A DNA stretch of 64,000 nt, taken from contig CM055892.1 in NCBI GenBank assembly GCA_029582165.1, forward strand, positions 10,860,254 to 10,924,253. Direction: 5' to 3'. The notes under the pieces are model-generated. The model had not been told where the DNA came from. It ran no database searches and saw nothing but the letters and a program-made list of their open reading frames with translations. The translations under genes and the position numbers were made by a program. This document shows, piece by piece, positions 32,046 to 43,733 of this stretch (positions within the stretch are counted from its first letter, which is position 1; each line of letters opens with the position of its first letter). The DNA comes from Portulaca oleracea. Lineage: Eukaryota > Streptophyta > Magnoliopsida > Caryophyllales > Portulacaceae.

Positions 32046-33648
32046 ATAAAATCATTAAAATTAACTTATAAGGAAAAATAAAAAATAGAATTCAACCATC
32101 AAATATGAGTGACTCACCCATTTACCAATGTGAAAAGCACCAAATTATGTGTTTAGTGACTCATAAGATATTAAAACAAGGAAGTATGTATAACAATTTT
32201 CATGTTTTGGGAATTATGGTAGTTAATGGTAATTTTCATAATATCAATCATATATTTGGTATAATTTAATTTGTGGTCGATTTTATTTATTTTTAAACAT
32301 ACAAATTTGATTCTTTTAAATTATGAAAATTATGCATAATTAACTAAAAAATATTAATTTTTGGGAGTGTCTTTTTACTGGATAGGAAATGAAGGAAGTT
32401 TTGGGCCAACCAAAACCACCCCAGAGACCTCCTGGCACAAATATTAGTCTGTGGTTCCATGCGTACGTCTGAGACAAGATTAATTGAGCAATAATGGATT
32501 GATTGAAGCCACAGAACTGGCTGATTGCAAAAAAACAAACAAAGCCTTTGGTTGGCCAAATTATCATTGTCGTCATTCCTAAAAGCCTATAATTAAGCTC
32601 TTTAGATTAGTGTCTCATCTACCTGTTCCCAATAGCTATTTTAAAATGGTCTAAGCAAATAACAACATGAGTTGATTTTTGTCACTGTTCGTTGAAGATT
32701 TATTTATTTGTGTGAGATCCAAAATGTAAAACTAGTGCATTGTTACGTTTGTCATTACTCAATAGAACTAGTGGTTCGCTTTCGGCGATAATGGACCATG
32801 TTTCTATTTTAACATCAAGCGGATGTTTTTAAAGTTTTATTTTTTCATTTAGACCTGATGAGCCATAACTATATGAAACTTTATTAATGTCGGCAAGTTT
32901 TAGTTATAACCTTCGATCTAGCTACGAATAATAGTTAACTAATATGCAATGATAGGATTACAGGAGAAGAAATTTAAGTGTCAACATACAGTATAAGCGA
33001 CAACACATTTTAAGTGATCAAAATTTTATTTAAATGCAGACCAATTTTTCAATGGTACCAACAGATTTCTCAAAATTTCATTTTTTTTTTTTATAAATAA
33101 AAGCTAGGTATTGGGAGTGAAATTCATTTGGATTTCCTTCTAAAAAAGGACTATGGATGAGAGAGAGCATGCCAATAAGATTGAAAAATTGACATGGATT
33201 AAAAAAAAGAGAGAGAAGAGAATTCATGAGTATCTAGAGCTTCTCATGCGCTTAGAATTTCCAAGAGAATATTGGGGAAACTTATAATGAAAAAACACAT
33301 AGTTATAAAAAGAAACACATGTTGAATTTGCATATTTTGATGCTTTATTACCCCGCTTATTATTCTGTTTAGTTGTCTTTTATTTTTCGGCGTCCACAAA
33401 TCAATCTCGTAGACGCGATATCTTCAACTGTGACTTTGAATTATTGAAAGAAAAAAACAAAAACAGACAGAATAGAAAAAGAAGAAAATGCTTCCAAGTT
33501 GCAATGAAAGAAGCAACCAACTGGAGATAATGCAATGAGTTTCCTTGCACAAACCGGAGAAGTATACTATTTCTTTATTATGAATTTTGCTGTACATGCA
33601 CTAATATAGACACACATCAACTAAGCTAATTGATGATATAATCCCACA
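32046..33648. other. Intergenic AT-rich DNA downstream of the DUF1666 gene
   Basis: No gene, RNA or element end recognised. The overlapping minus-strand frames at 32340-32576 have no recognisable domain and are not supported. Confidence 0.6.
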
Positions 33649-36600
33649 CTATGAACAGGGAAACAATAAAAAAAGGGGGTCTACGTATAGTTTTCCACCA
33701 ACAACATTGATCTTGCTGAGTTTATCACTACACCAAACCAATTGCTCTGTTGTTAATTTTGACATATTCAGTACCCTTGACACTAACTTCAAATCTACCT
33801 GTGAGAAAAAGTACATAACATCATGCGACCCATTGTCTTCTTCATGTTGATGCTTCTGAATCTTCCTCAGTATGCAATTCTCGCTCTTTATTAGTTCTTT
33901 CAGCCTCTTCTCCTTCTGCAATTAACCATCACCAATTTTACACATCAGCCAAAAATGCATGTCTAAATACTAACTGTGTCTCATGTTACCTAAAGTCTTA
34001 GGTAAGCCACCAAATAAATATAGTTAGCTAAGAGTTGTACTTTCTGAAGGGTTGCTCGAATTTCTTCAAGGAGAACCGCGTCTGCTGGGTTTTGGAGTTC
34101 AACATTTGACCCGCTTCGGCATTTGCTGAGAACCGCATTATCGCTGCCTTTGTCAGATCGAATGAACTGCCATAATACTCGTACTGATTCTTCAATCGTC
34201 TCTACAAGCTTTACACTTGTTATGGCGTCTTTCCTGCTCACCAACTTTCTCTCTTTCCTTTTATCCCTTAAGTTATCCTCTGCAAATTTGAAGGAACAAA
34301 ACATCAAAGAAGTTAAAATGTGTCGAATATCATACTCCAACAAAATTATGGAGCCTTTGGGTTTGCATCTTTTCATAGCAAAATTCGTCGACTTTTTCAA
34401 GTTGACTAAATTTTCTAAGATTTGGTTGTGTTTTATTGGATAGGAAAATTTTGAACGTGGGACTCAATTATTTTATAGTACAACTCAAGGAAAGTTTTTC
34501 CAAGGAGGGATAAGTGAAAAGTCTCCACAAACCGAAATGAGAATTGATAGTTTGCTTAAATTCAAAATATCCCAAAATATTGAAACTCAAGGGTACTTTA
34601 AACATTTCAACCAATATTTTGCTAGGACCTAGGATTATTTTTTCAATGTAAACCGAACACTGTAAATTTTTAGTTTCCAGGAATGTACCAAATGTACACA
34701 AGGGAAGATAAAGATCCAACCTCTAATAACGGGGACTTGGAGAAGATTTCGGAGAACACATCGAGTCTTAACATAATGAAGGACCCTGGGACCCTGAAAG
34801 GGCTCATCTTCTAAGAACCTTGTAAGAAGGACCTGAAACTGCTGAAACTTATCAGCAACTTCATTATAACGGCGAATCCCATGTAAGTCAGTTTCCCAGA
34901 GTTTCAAGGCCTTGCTATATTCCCACCTAAGGAACTCCCATGAAAGACACATCTGCCCCACATACACCAGCTCTAAGTCATTTTCCAGCTCTTTGCTGAA
35001 CTTCTTCATCACTGGTTGATTAATATCTACTGATGACTTTCCCTTGCATGACCAGCAATCCAAGGAAACTATGGCTGCCACTCCTGGGGTCGACATCTTG
35101 TTCATCGTCAATGATTGAAGTGGGTCCTTTTGCCGAAGAAATCCTGTGTAGAAACACGCATTTCTTTTTAGTCATCAGATTTAACTTTGATTGAAGTGAG
35201 ACTATGGGGTGAATGAAAAGGATGCAATAATGAGCTCATAAAATCAAAAAATAATGCGTCCTCAAAAGAAAAAAAGGCAGATTTGACTGAAAAGGAAGAC
35301 CTAAATTATTCAAGTTCTTAAAGTAATAAAATATGGTCGACTCATAATAATTATTTGAATTAGGATCAATGTCAAAATTGATTTATTAGAAATGGAAACC
35401 TTAACCACCGAGCAGATTCCTGAAGACAGGCTTACAGAATAACGCTATCATCTATCTGCACACGCACACACGTAAGTTTCTGGTAGACATCAAAAACAGA
35501 TTATGACCGAACAAAAAAGGGGAAAAAAAAAAGTTGGTAAAACTTGTATGTTATCTGTGTATTGTCAAGCATGAACACCACGTCAAAGTGTTTTCAATGC
35601 TTGGATGGATTATTCTTCGTGTTTAGCTCGAAAACGTATATCAGTTAGGTGAATAAGCGCAAGTGTGGCATTCAGTCAATTTTCCAGAACTGCTCATGAC
35701 TTATTATGATGGATAGCTATTTCGGTAAAGTCTCACACGCACTCAAACTATTTTCTTCTAAGCACACTCAATCTCTTGTCCAATACTTGCAACTTGCTCA
35801 TTTTTCTTAATAGAAAAGACTTGTCAGCTCGTTTTTACTCAAACTCAGCCACAAAATACAAACGCTGGTCACCGGTTTGTGCTTTGGAGTCAGACTTTGC
35901 CATTTTCCAAAATCTAGCATGGTTGAGTGTCTACTACGGATGCTTGAGATGAAACAAAGAATATGAGCCACATATGGATGATAATAGTCAACAATGTAAG
36001 CCAATTTCACTGATAAACAAAAGGAAATCCAAACCTTCTTGTTAAGATACTTAAGTTTTAGCCTGTTACTTGCAAGTTAGTATGACAAAGTTTGAAATTT
36101 ATTGGTGTTTATAAGCTTGTAGAGATTAAAGGGGATTGAATAAGGAAAGAGGGATTAACAAGTATGAATAATAAGAATAGTAATAATGCTAAATAATTAC
36201 TTACCAATTGCGTACATCTTTTGGTAATTGAGAATATCCAGTTTCCTCATCCTTTCTCTGTAGGCCTTGTAGAAGTTATGAAGCTCATCCAAGGTGTCTT
36301 GACGATGAAACTTTTCCTGAATCTTCCATGGCCTCATCAAATCTTGTGTTATTTTGGGAGTCTCGGATTCTTCTAGAATGGTTGGGAGACCAATGGCTCT
36401 TACCTTCTTGATCTCCATTTTTAACTGTTCTACCAAGTCTTGATGCTCCCATTGCCTTTCCAGCTCAGAATCAGAAGATAATTGTTCCCCTGAGCTGGGT
36501 TTTGAGGAACAGCTCTGCTCACCTGAGCTGGGTTTTGAGGAACTGCTCTGCTCTCCTGAGCTGGGTTTTGAACCATTTTGCTCCACTGAACTGGGTTCCT

Positions 36601-37913
36601 CATCATTCTGCTTCACTTCTTCCATAGGTTCTGCAAAACTCACTCTGCGTTTTGGTCGCTGTGCTTGTTTATCTTCCACCTTTCTCTCCTCCTTGTCTCT
36701 ATTCTCAGCAGCTTCTAGATTCTTAAGCTCCTTCATTATCTCCTCATCTTCATCCTCAAAATCATCTGTTTCGTATCCTTTATTCAACTTCTCCAACTCG
36801 ATATCTTCTTCTAGTGACATTTTCTTACCCAGATATGTCTCCTCCCCGTCAAATTTCATTGAGGCATCAAACTCAAATGCTCGCTCGAAATCGATGTCAG
36901 ACAAGAATTCATCACTGGGTGAGTCCATAATGGAACTCCTGAGACTGAATTTGCTGCTAGAAACCATTGAATCTGAATCTGAATCGGATCCAAAAGACTC
37001 ATCATCACTACTAAACAGATGACCAGTCTTTGCTGAATCATTCATTGGTTGGCTTGGTCTTTCCTCATCTTCAATATTTAGCTCTCCAGAATTCTCACCC
37101 ACATCATTCACAATATGATTCATCTCATAGCTCTCTGTCTTTGAATCATTCAATGATTGACTCGGTTTTTCCTTGGCAACAGCTTTCAGTTCTCCTGAAT
37201 CATTATCCATATCACTGCCACCATGATCACTGACAACGATCATAAGAGAACTGTCTGCCTCTGAAGTAACTGCTGGATCATGCTTCCAAATTTCTTCAAC
37301 AATAAGAACATTATCGTCCGAAAACACTGTTTCTGAATTAATCTGAGGCTCAATATTCCCTTCAACGTGGACAAAATTGTTGATCTGACTGATTTCTGAA
37401 TCTGAATCCACAGCCTCATCATCCTCTGACACAGCGTCAAAGAACTCATCATCTGCATCGTCGTCTGACACTTGATCACTGGACAAATGGGTTTCTTTCT
37501 GATTCACGTCTTCGTCATTCTTTCCAACAAATTCTTCATAAGTTGGGAATCGAAACATCAGTGAAGACTCTGTTTCTTCTCCACACATATTCTTACCGGT
37601 TTTACTTGTTTTCTCTTCCTCTTCGTGAGCTCGAAACAACAAAGAGTCCCAACTTACTTTCTGAGGCATCAGCTTTTCCTTCATTCTATAAGTAAGAAAA
37701 ATAATCTGGATTAGTCAAAACCGAAATCATCACAAATTGCTAAGAAAACCCAAATACCAAAGAACCCATAAAAAAAAAGTACCTGAGAAAAAACCAATTT
37801 ATAAAAGTAAACAGAGAGAATGAATAGTCGAAGAAGAAAGATAGCAAAGGAGAGAGAAAACAACGGGCAGAGCTAAAATTTAGAAGAGCAAAATGGGTTC
37901 TGAAGAAACCCAT
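33649..37913 (-). CDS. DUF1666 family protein (host gene, five exons)
   Basis: Exons: 37913-37783, 37685-36205, 35143-34721, 34279-34041, 33915-33649. All introns are GT-AG; the total of 2541 nt gives 846 residues and joins in frame. Exon 1 is hydrophobic (SPLLSFFFDYSFSLF, FINWFFL), a likely N-terminal membrane anchor. Exon 2 is acidic and Ser-rich with KPSSGEQ repeats and ends in MRKLDILNYQKMYAIG. Exons 3-5 are the conserved DUF1666 region: FLRQKDPLQSL, VYVGQMCLSWEFLRWEY, FQQFQVLLTRFLEDEPFQGP and CVLRNLLQVPVIRED. Function is unknown; some databases call the family ribosomal protein L34Ae, which nothing here supports. A tiny uORF (ATGATTTGA, 37921-37913) overlaps the chosen start. Confidence 0.93.
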
Positions 37914-38378
37914 CAAATCATGTAAAACAATCACCCAAAAAGCAATAATAGTAATTCAGATAAAAGCAAACCCAATAAACCACAGAAGACTAAAAACAGA
38001 GGAAGATGATATTGAAACTCAATGACTCTTTTGAATTATGAAGCGACCCATACCGAATGAAAACCGACCTTACACCTAGTTACGAAATAAAAGAAAAGGA
38101 AGTAGTAATTTGGTGGGGGAGAATGGGAAATTGGAGAAATTTGACCTAATTAAAGAGAGAGAGAAAGGGGGAGAAAAGAACTCGTCAGCGACTAATGGGG
38201 GAGATTATGATTTGATTTTGACTATGTTAATTGGAAGATGAGAATGACTGAAAGAGAAGGTGGGAAAATGTGGATGTCGATGTGGTGTCGTTGGTGTCGT
38301 CGTTGAAGAGTCTGCGTTTGCCCACTGTGTTTTTGTTTGCCCCCTCCCGCTGCTTCTGCTGGAAAATATTGCGGCTAG

Positions 38379-38410
<32 letters not shown>
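38379..38410. repeat. GA/CT microsatellite in the DUF1666 5' leader or promoter
   Basis: GAGAGAGATA then eleven GA units. Read from the gene it is a CT repeat, common in plant 5' leaders. It lies about 20 bp downstream of the TATA box. Confidence 0.85.
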
Positions 38411-38430
38411 TAAAATAGGAAAAATTGTGC

Positions 38431-38444
38431 TTATATATATATCT
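38431..38444 (-). promoter_or_regulatory. TATA box of the DUF1666 gene
   Basis: On the minus strand AGATATATATATAA is the only TATA-like sequence just upstream of the leader. It lies about 520 bp before the start codon and 64 bp downstream (gene sense) of MITE copy 2. Confidence 0.5.
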
Positions 38445-38507
38445 TCCGCTGATTCATTTTCCCGTTTCTTTTTCTCTTTCCTTATTAATGTTGTTCCATA
38501 ATCTTCT

Positions 38508-38866
38508 CAAAAAATTACTTAGGGGTACCCTAACTTTTGGTGAAATGTTTTTCTGGTACCCCAACTTTTAAAAATTAATTTTGGGGTACCCTAACTTTTA
38601 GAATTAGAAATAATTAGGTGAATTTTCGGCCAACTATTTGAATTCAACGGTGAGTTTTAGGCGGGAAATTGATTAAGTATTTTTGTGGATGAAAATGCCC
38701 TTTGTTTTTGTGGACGAAAATTATTTGAATCAATCGGAGTTTCGCCGGAAATTCACCTAGTAATTTCTAATCCTAAGAGTTAGGGTACCCCAAAATTAGT
38801 TTTGAAAAATTAGGGTACCAAAAAATTGTTTCTTCGAAAGTTAGGGTATCTCTAAGTAATTTTTTG
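38508..38866 (-). mobile_element. MITE copy 2 (359 bp), 9-bp TSD TAATCTTCT
   Basis: The tips CAAAAAATTACTTAG and CTAAGTAATTTTTTG are identical to copy 1, with the same GGGTACC modules, flanked by exact TAATCTTCT (38499-38507 and 38867-38875). Core sequence matches copy 1 in reverse orientation (TTTTAGGCGGGAAATT here, AATTTCCCGCCTTAAA there), so it is a deletion derivative inserted the other way round. It lies directly upstream of the DUF1666 promoter. Confidence 0.92.
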
Positions 38867-38875
38867 TAATCTTCT

Positions 38876-39491
38876 GTGTTCCATGATGTTGTTCCTTCTT
38901 GATAGCTGCCGGAAATGACATTAATGGGAGGATGAAGAAACTTGAGTTGGGTTTGGATCGCAAAAAAGGATTGCAAAAAAAAAAAATTAGGAGGAAAAAG
39001 TAAGTAGAAATTGACTAGAATGTATAGGGATTTGTACAAAAAGTACCAAAGGTCTGTCAAATTTATAGATAACTTGAGTTTATTAAAATTTATCAGTTTT
39101 TTCTTAAATTTAACAAAATTTATCAAAACATATCAAAAAATACAAAAGTTAAAAAGTAAAAAAAAAAAATTGATTTTGATATATTAATATAAATTTGCCA
39201 AAAATTACAAAAAATTACCAAAAGTTATAAAAAAAATTACCATAATTTAACTTTTACCTAACTACTTTTTACCCATGAATTTAACTCATCCTAAAATGAT
39301 CATATATTTATAAGGTATACTATAATTTAAAGCAAGTATCTTGAGGAAATGATCCAACCATTCTATTTAAAAATTATCGAAATCTTCCACATTTTATTCT
39401 TTTTATTTAAGCATCATTGTCAATCCCTCTTGAACTATTCTTTTCTTATTTAAAGAGATTAACTCAACTCAACCATTGTTTGTAAAGTGGT
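38876..39491. other. AT-rich intergenic DNA
   Basis: No gene seen. A frame crossing into the MITE (38773-39126) reflects TIR sequence, not a protein. Confidence 0.6.
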
Positions 39492-39499
39492 TTAGGGAC

Positions 39500-40698
39500 C
39501 AGTAGCGAAGCCAGGATTCAAAGGTAGGGGTGTCAAGATAAAATTTAATAAAGAAAGATAAATTATATTGAAATAAATTCTGAAAAATTAACATTCTCAC
39601 ATAACATTAAGTTTAATGATATAGTTTTGAAAATAAAAATACATACCTTAAATCTAAAGTTGTCCTCGGCGCGATGTCTTCACTCTCTTACTAAATAATT
39701 TCCCCATTTCAAACTGACAAACAATTTTAAAAAATGAATTAACTTTATAAATTCAAAACATCCGCTAAGGCATATTCATGTTTGATTATTAGAAATCAAC
39801 AATTAACAATAACGAAATCATTATCTCATAACAATATTTTAATTTGTAACCAATCAATCAAACAAATAAACTAAATAGTTTGAATTATGAGTATTTAAAC
39901 AAAATAAAACCATGAACTCTAATCGTTCTATTCAATAGATTGCTATTTCATTACAAAATACTCAAATTTATTAATTGTTTAATGCAAATTTAATTATTAG
40001 AATCAACAATAAATAATAACAAAATCAACATGTCGAAAGAATATTTTAATTTGTCACCAATGAATCAAACAAATAAACTACATAATTTGAATTATGAATA
40101 TTTAAACAAAATAAAACCAAGAACTCTATTCGTTCTATTCAAAGATTGCTATTTCATCACAAAATTCGCAAATATATTAATTGTTCAATACAAATTTAAC
40201 TAAAATTAATAAATTAAAGATAATAATTAATAAAATAACATACTTCAATTCAATTATTTCATCAATTAGTCGCTCAAAAAAAAAATTATTTGATCAATTA
40301 GTGGCGTGGTAGAACTGTAGAAATAAGGCAGACAGGCAGCAAACTAACGACGACTGTTGGATTTGTAAATTAGGGTTAAATGAAAATTTCTAAAATTGGG
40401 CTTTAGGGAATTAGGGGCTTCGAACCCCTGGCCGACTCCATTGTGTATAGGCGCGTGACGGGCACAGAAATAAAATGGCCAATATGCAATGCAATAAATT
40501 CGAACCCTGACCTCAAGGAGAGAGAGGGGCGCCCAAGTTTCGCCCTCACCATCCAGCTACGTAAATGTTCTTGCATTTCTTGCCCACAAATTAATGTATA
40601 TATTATTTTTACTATAAAATAGCTCTAATCTAATTTTTTTCCCCAAAAAAGCTGGGGGGTCAATTGACCACCCTTGACTCTTAATAGCTTCGCCCCTG
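39500..40698. mobile_element. Non-autonomous hAT-like element
   Basis: The left end reads CAGTAGCGAAGC and the right end, inverted, CAGGGGCGAAGC; hAT elements typically begin CAGGG. Flanks are TTAGGGAC (39492-39499) and TTAGGAAC (40699-40706), an 8-bp duplication with one mismatch, as expected for hAT. There is no transposase ORF. The interior holds a 208-bp tandem duplication. Confidence 0.7.
39781..40197. repeat. 208-bp tandem duplication
   Basis: The unit starting TTTGATTATTAGAAATCAAC (39781) repeats from 39989 (TTTAATTATTAGAATCAAC). Both run through CCAATCAATCAAACAAAT-like text, TATTTAAACAAAATAAAACC and GCTATTTCAT. Divergence is modest. Confidence 0.85.
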
Positions 40699-40706
40699 TT
40701 AGGAAC

Positions 40707-41250
40707 CCTTTTCTACTCTCATCAATCGGGATAAAAGGGGAGCATCCGTCATTTTTTCATTTGGTTTTAGACCTGCCAAGGTATTTTCGATCCTTCTAGA
40801 GGGGTTAATTTCATCAGCACAAATAAAGAGAAGGACTTGGTCTCAGTTTTCAAATTTTGGAAGTTTTGGAAGAATAACAAAGAAATAACACTGGAGGGCA
40901 AGAGTCGAGTTATGGTCGTGACTACTATAGTCACCAATGTAACCTACTTCTTGGCTTAAGCATTTTTTTTTGGACGTTTTGAGGGCAAATTATTAGCAGC
41001 CAATCATGGTCGCAACTGGTCTAGTCATGCCCATGACCCTTCGTGAATGGCTGGTGATCACGCCGCAACGAGTTCTAGTTGCTTGTGACCCCACCCCTCC
41101 CAACAAAGAGGGTCACGATCATGACGAAGATCTTCAAGCGCGCGACTAAGGCCCCTCCTCCAAGACATTGAGGGACACGACCGTGATTGATTTGGCCACG
41201 CTCGTGACCCCCTACGGGATGGGTTACCCCTTGTTCAAGCCACATTACAA
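40707..41250. other. Intergenic DNA without recognised features
   Basis: Mixed-composition sequence with repeated GTGACC/GGTCACGA words near 40910-41210. No gene found. Confidence 0.5.
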
Positions 41251-41610
41251 AAAAAAAATGATCACTTATGCCACAAATTATATCACAGAAAATCTAAAAT
41301 TGTTACAATTTCTTGGTCTTGCCATTGAAGAATTTTATATTCCGTTTGATATTTTAAAATATGTCACACACTACAACTCACGTGGCAAAAAATTTCTTAT
41401 ACCACGAGAAAATATCTCATGTGGCAATAACATGACACGGACTAGAACTTCCTAGGCAAAAAAAAAAAAAGAAATATTTATGCCATGGGGGAGTATCACC
41501 CATGGCAATAACATGCCATGAACTATAACTCATGTGACAAAAAGGTACTTATGTCACGGGAAAACATCACCCGTGGCAATTACATGCCATGAACTAAATA
41601 TGTTAGTTTT
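41251..41610. repeat. Subterminal-like repeats, possible old CACTA end
   Basis: CATTACAAAAAAAAAATG (about 41243) and CACTACAACTCACGTGGC (about 41370) resemble CACTA-type tips. They are followed by 70-80 bp repeats with CATGAACTATAACTCATGTG, TTATGTCACGGGAAAA and CATCACCCGTGGCAAT, which also form inverted pairs (CACGGG / CCCGTG). No partner end or transposase was found. Confidence 0.45.
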
Positions 41611-42395
41611 TCTCAACAAAATTAGGGATGGTAGTCAAATACGATCCGAAGTGAATTCGATCCGATGCGAAGCAGAAAAATTCAATCTGAGTCCGACATA
41701 AAGAAATTTGCATCTGAATCCGATTAAATAATCCGACTCCAATTATAATTGGAGCAGGTATGAAGATGGCCAACTTCAATCTGATTAAGTCCGATTAAGT
41801 CTGATTAGAATAATAAATATATAAATAATCTAAAAAATCATAATATGACTGAATTTGAGATTTGAGTAGAGAATATGGAACTTTTTTTTTTTTGAAGGAA
41901 AACAAGGGGCGTATTGCCAATATTTTGACGGTTGATAGACTTTTCCGGACATGTTTATGTCTGTTGTGTTATGTATTTTTGGTTATGTAGAAACATTTTT
42001 AGGTTTATTGTTCGTGTTTTATTTTTTTTACAAGTATAATATATTAAATTACAATAAAAATATTGTCAAAAAATATAGAAAATTAAAAAAAATAGTACAA
42101 AAGCTAATTGGACCCTCCAATTATAATTCAAGTACCTCTATCCCCGATTTGATAATCGGAGGTGGAGGCCCACTCCTTCTCCGATTAATTAGATTTATAG
42201 GTGGACATCCACCTCCGTTTATTGATCGGAGCGCGAGGGACTCACCACTGACTCGCCTCTGATACGTTGCTATCTAAATAAAATCCATTGATGTATTACC
42301 TATACATGTGCAAACTATATATAAGAGCGGAAAGACAATGAATAATAAATACATGGATAAATAACATAGTTTTTACTCAAACAAATCCATTGATA
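41611..42395. other. Unassigned AT-rich DNA left of the CACTA element
   Basis: Repeated CCGATTAAGTC words at 41720-41810 and a G/C-richer block at 42110-42260 with no recognisable protein. Confidence 0.5.
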
Positions 42396-42419
42396 TACCA
42401 CTAGTAGAATTCATACCAG

Positions 42420-42670
42420 AAAACGTCTGAAAATTGGCGTCTCTCTAAACATCAGACGCTAAACAAATGAAATAAAATAAAAAAAGGGCGTCTGTTGCCC
42501 AGAAAAGAGACGCCGTTTTGTAAACAGCGTCTGTTTTCTGGGAAACAGACGCCCAAATTAACGGTTATATATATATATAAAAAAAAGGCACGCGTCTCTG
42601 TATGTGTCAGGCGTCGACTGCTGTGCAGACATTATGCGGCTGCCAGCCTCGTAAAGAGACGCCTAAGTGG
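42420..42670. repeat. Left subterminal repeats of the CACTA element
   Basis: GCGTCTG/CAGACGC words in both orientations, for example AAACAGCGTCTGTTT and AACAGACGCCC (42520-42560) and AGAGACGCCT (42655). In En/Spm such repeats bind the TNPA protein; that role is inferred here. Confidence 0.8.
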
Positions 42671-43733
42671 TTTAGACGGGAAAAAATTAGGGTTGGGCTA
42701 TGTTTTTGCCATTTTTGCCGTCGAAGAGGAAGAGGAAGAGGAAGAGGAAGCGAGAGAGAGAGAGAGTGGGAGAAGAACTCGGTGCACGCCGCAAATTCAA
42801 CCAAAAATCAGGTAATTTTATCAGTTATTTTTGTTTCAGATCTGTTATATTATGATTAATATAATGAAAATTGATTAAATAATAGATTAAATATGATAAA
42901 AAACGATTAATTTGAATATTTGTATGTTTGTTTCGTTTTTGTTGAGTTTAATATTAGTTGAGTAGATATAAGTTGAAAAATTGAGTTGTTTTAGTGAATT
43001 TGTATGAATTGTAATATATTTTGGATGTTGAATGTGAATTTTAAGCGTGAAAATCGTGTTTGTAACGTGGAATTATTGAATTTGAATATTGTTTGTATGT
43101 TTTATATTAGTTTAATTAATTGCATGTAATAATGCATTTAAAATATATTTTGTATGTTGAATTTAATTAATTGCATGTATGTTAATTTAAATATTGAATT
43201 TTTTATGATTTGTGGTAAATATAAATATAAATAATTATATTTACTTTGCAAAAAAATAATATTTGTAATTAAAATATGTTTAAGTTGAGCATTATGATAA
43301 ATATTAAGATGTAATACGAATTTTGTATGTTAATTTATATGGCTTAATAAATTTGTGGGAAATTATAATGAGTTTCGATTGAGTATAAAACTATTTAATT
43401 AGTTAGTAATATACAATTAGCTAGGAGTACATATTTAGTTTGTATATAAACTATTATTCAATTTTGGTTGAATTTATAATTTAATTTATTTATTAAATAA
43501 GTTAATAATATTAAAAAAATTATTATATATAAACTATTATTCAATTTGTATGTATACGTACGTAGTAAATATAATTATAAACTATTTATTAAAAAAAATA
43601 GTTTAGTGTACGTACGTTAACTTAATTAATTATGAATAGTTTGTTTAGTGTTATGGTAATTGGTTAATTGTTAGGTTAGTATAGAGAGGATTAAGTCGAT
43701 CGGTACTATTCCGAGTAGTTTATAAGTATTAGT

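Noticed and set aside
32340..32576. Two overlapping minus-strand frames
   Set aside because: No recognisable domain and no conserved neighbour.
38773..39126. Minus-strand frame upstream of the DUF1666 gene
   Set aside because: Half of it lies in the MITE TIR and the rest in AT-rich DNA.
40410..40520. tRNA-like words (CTTCGAACCCC, ATTCGAACCC)
   Set aside because: No acceptor or D/anticodon arms can be folded around them; they lie within the hAT-like element.
42495..42859. Open frames near the left end of the CACTA element
   Set aside because: They run through subterminal repeats and a GA-rich tract; more likely a noncoding leader.
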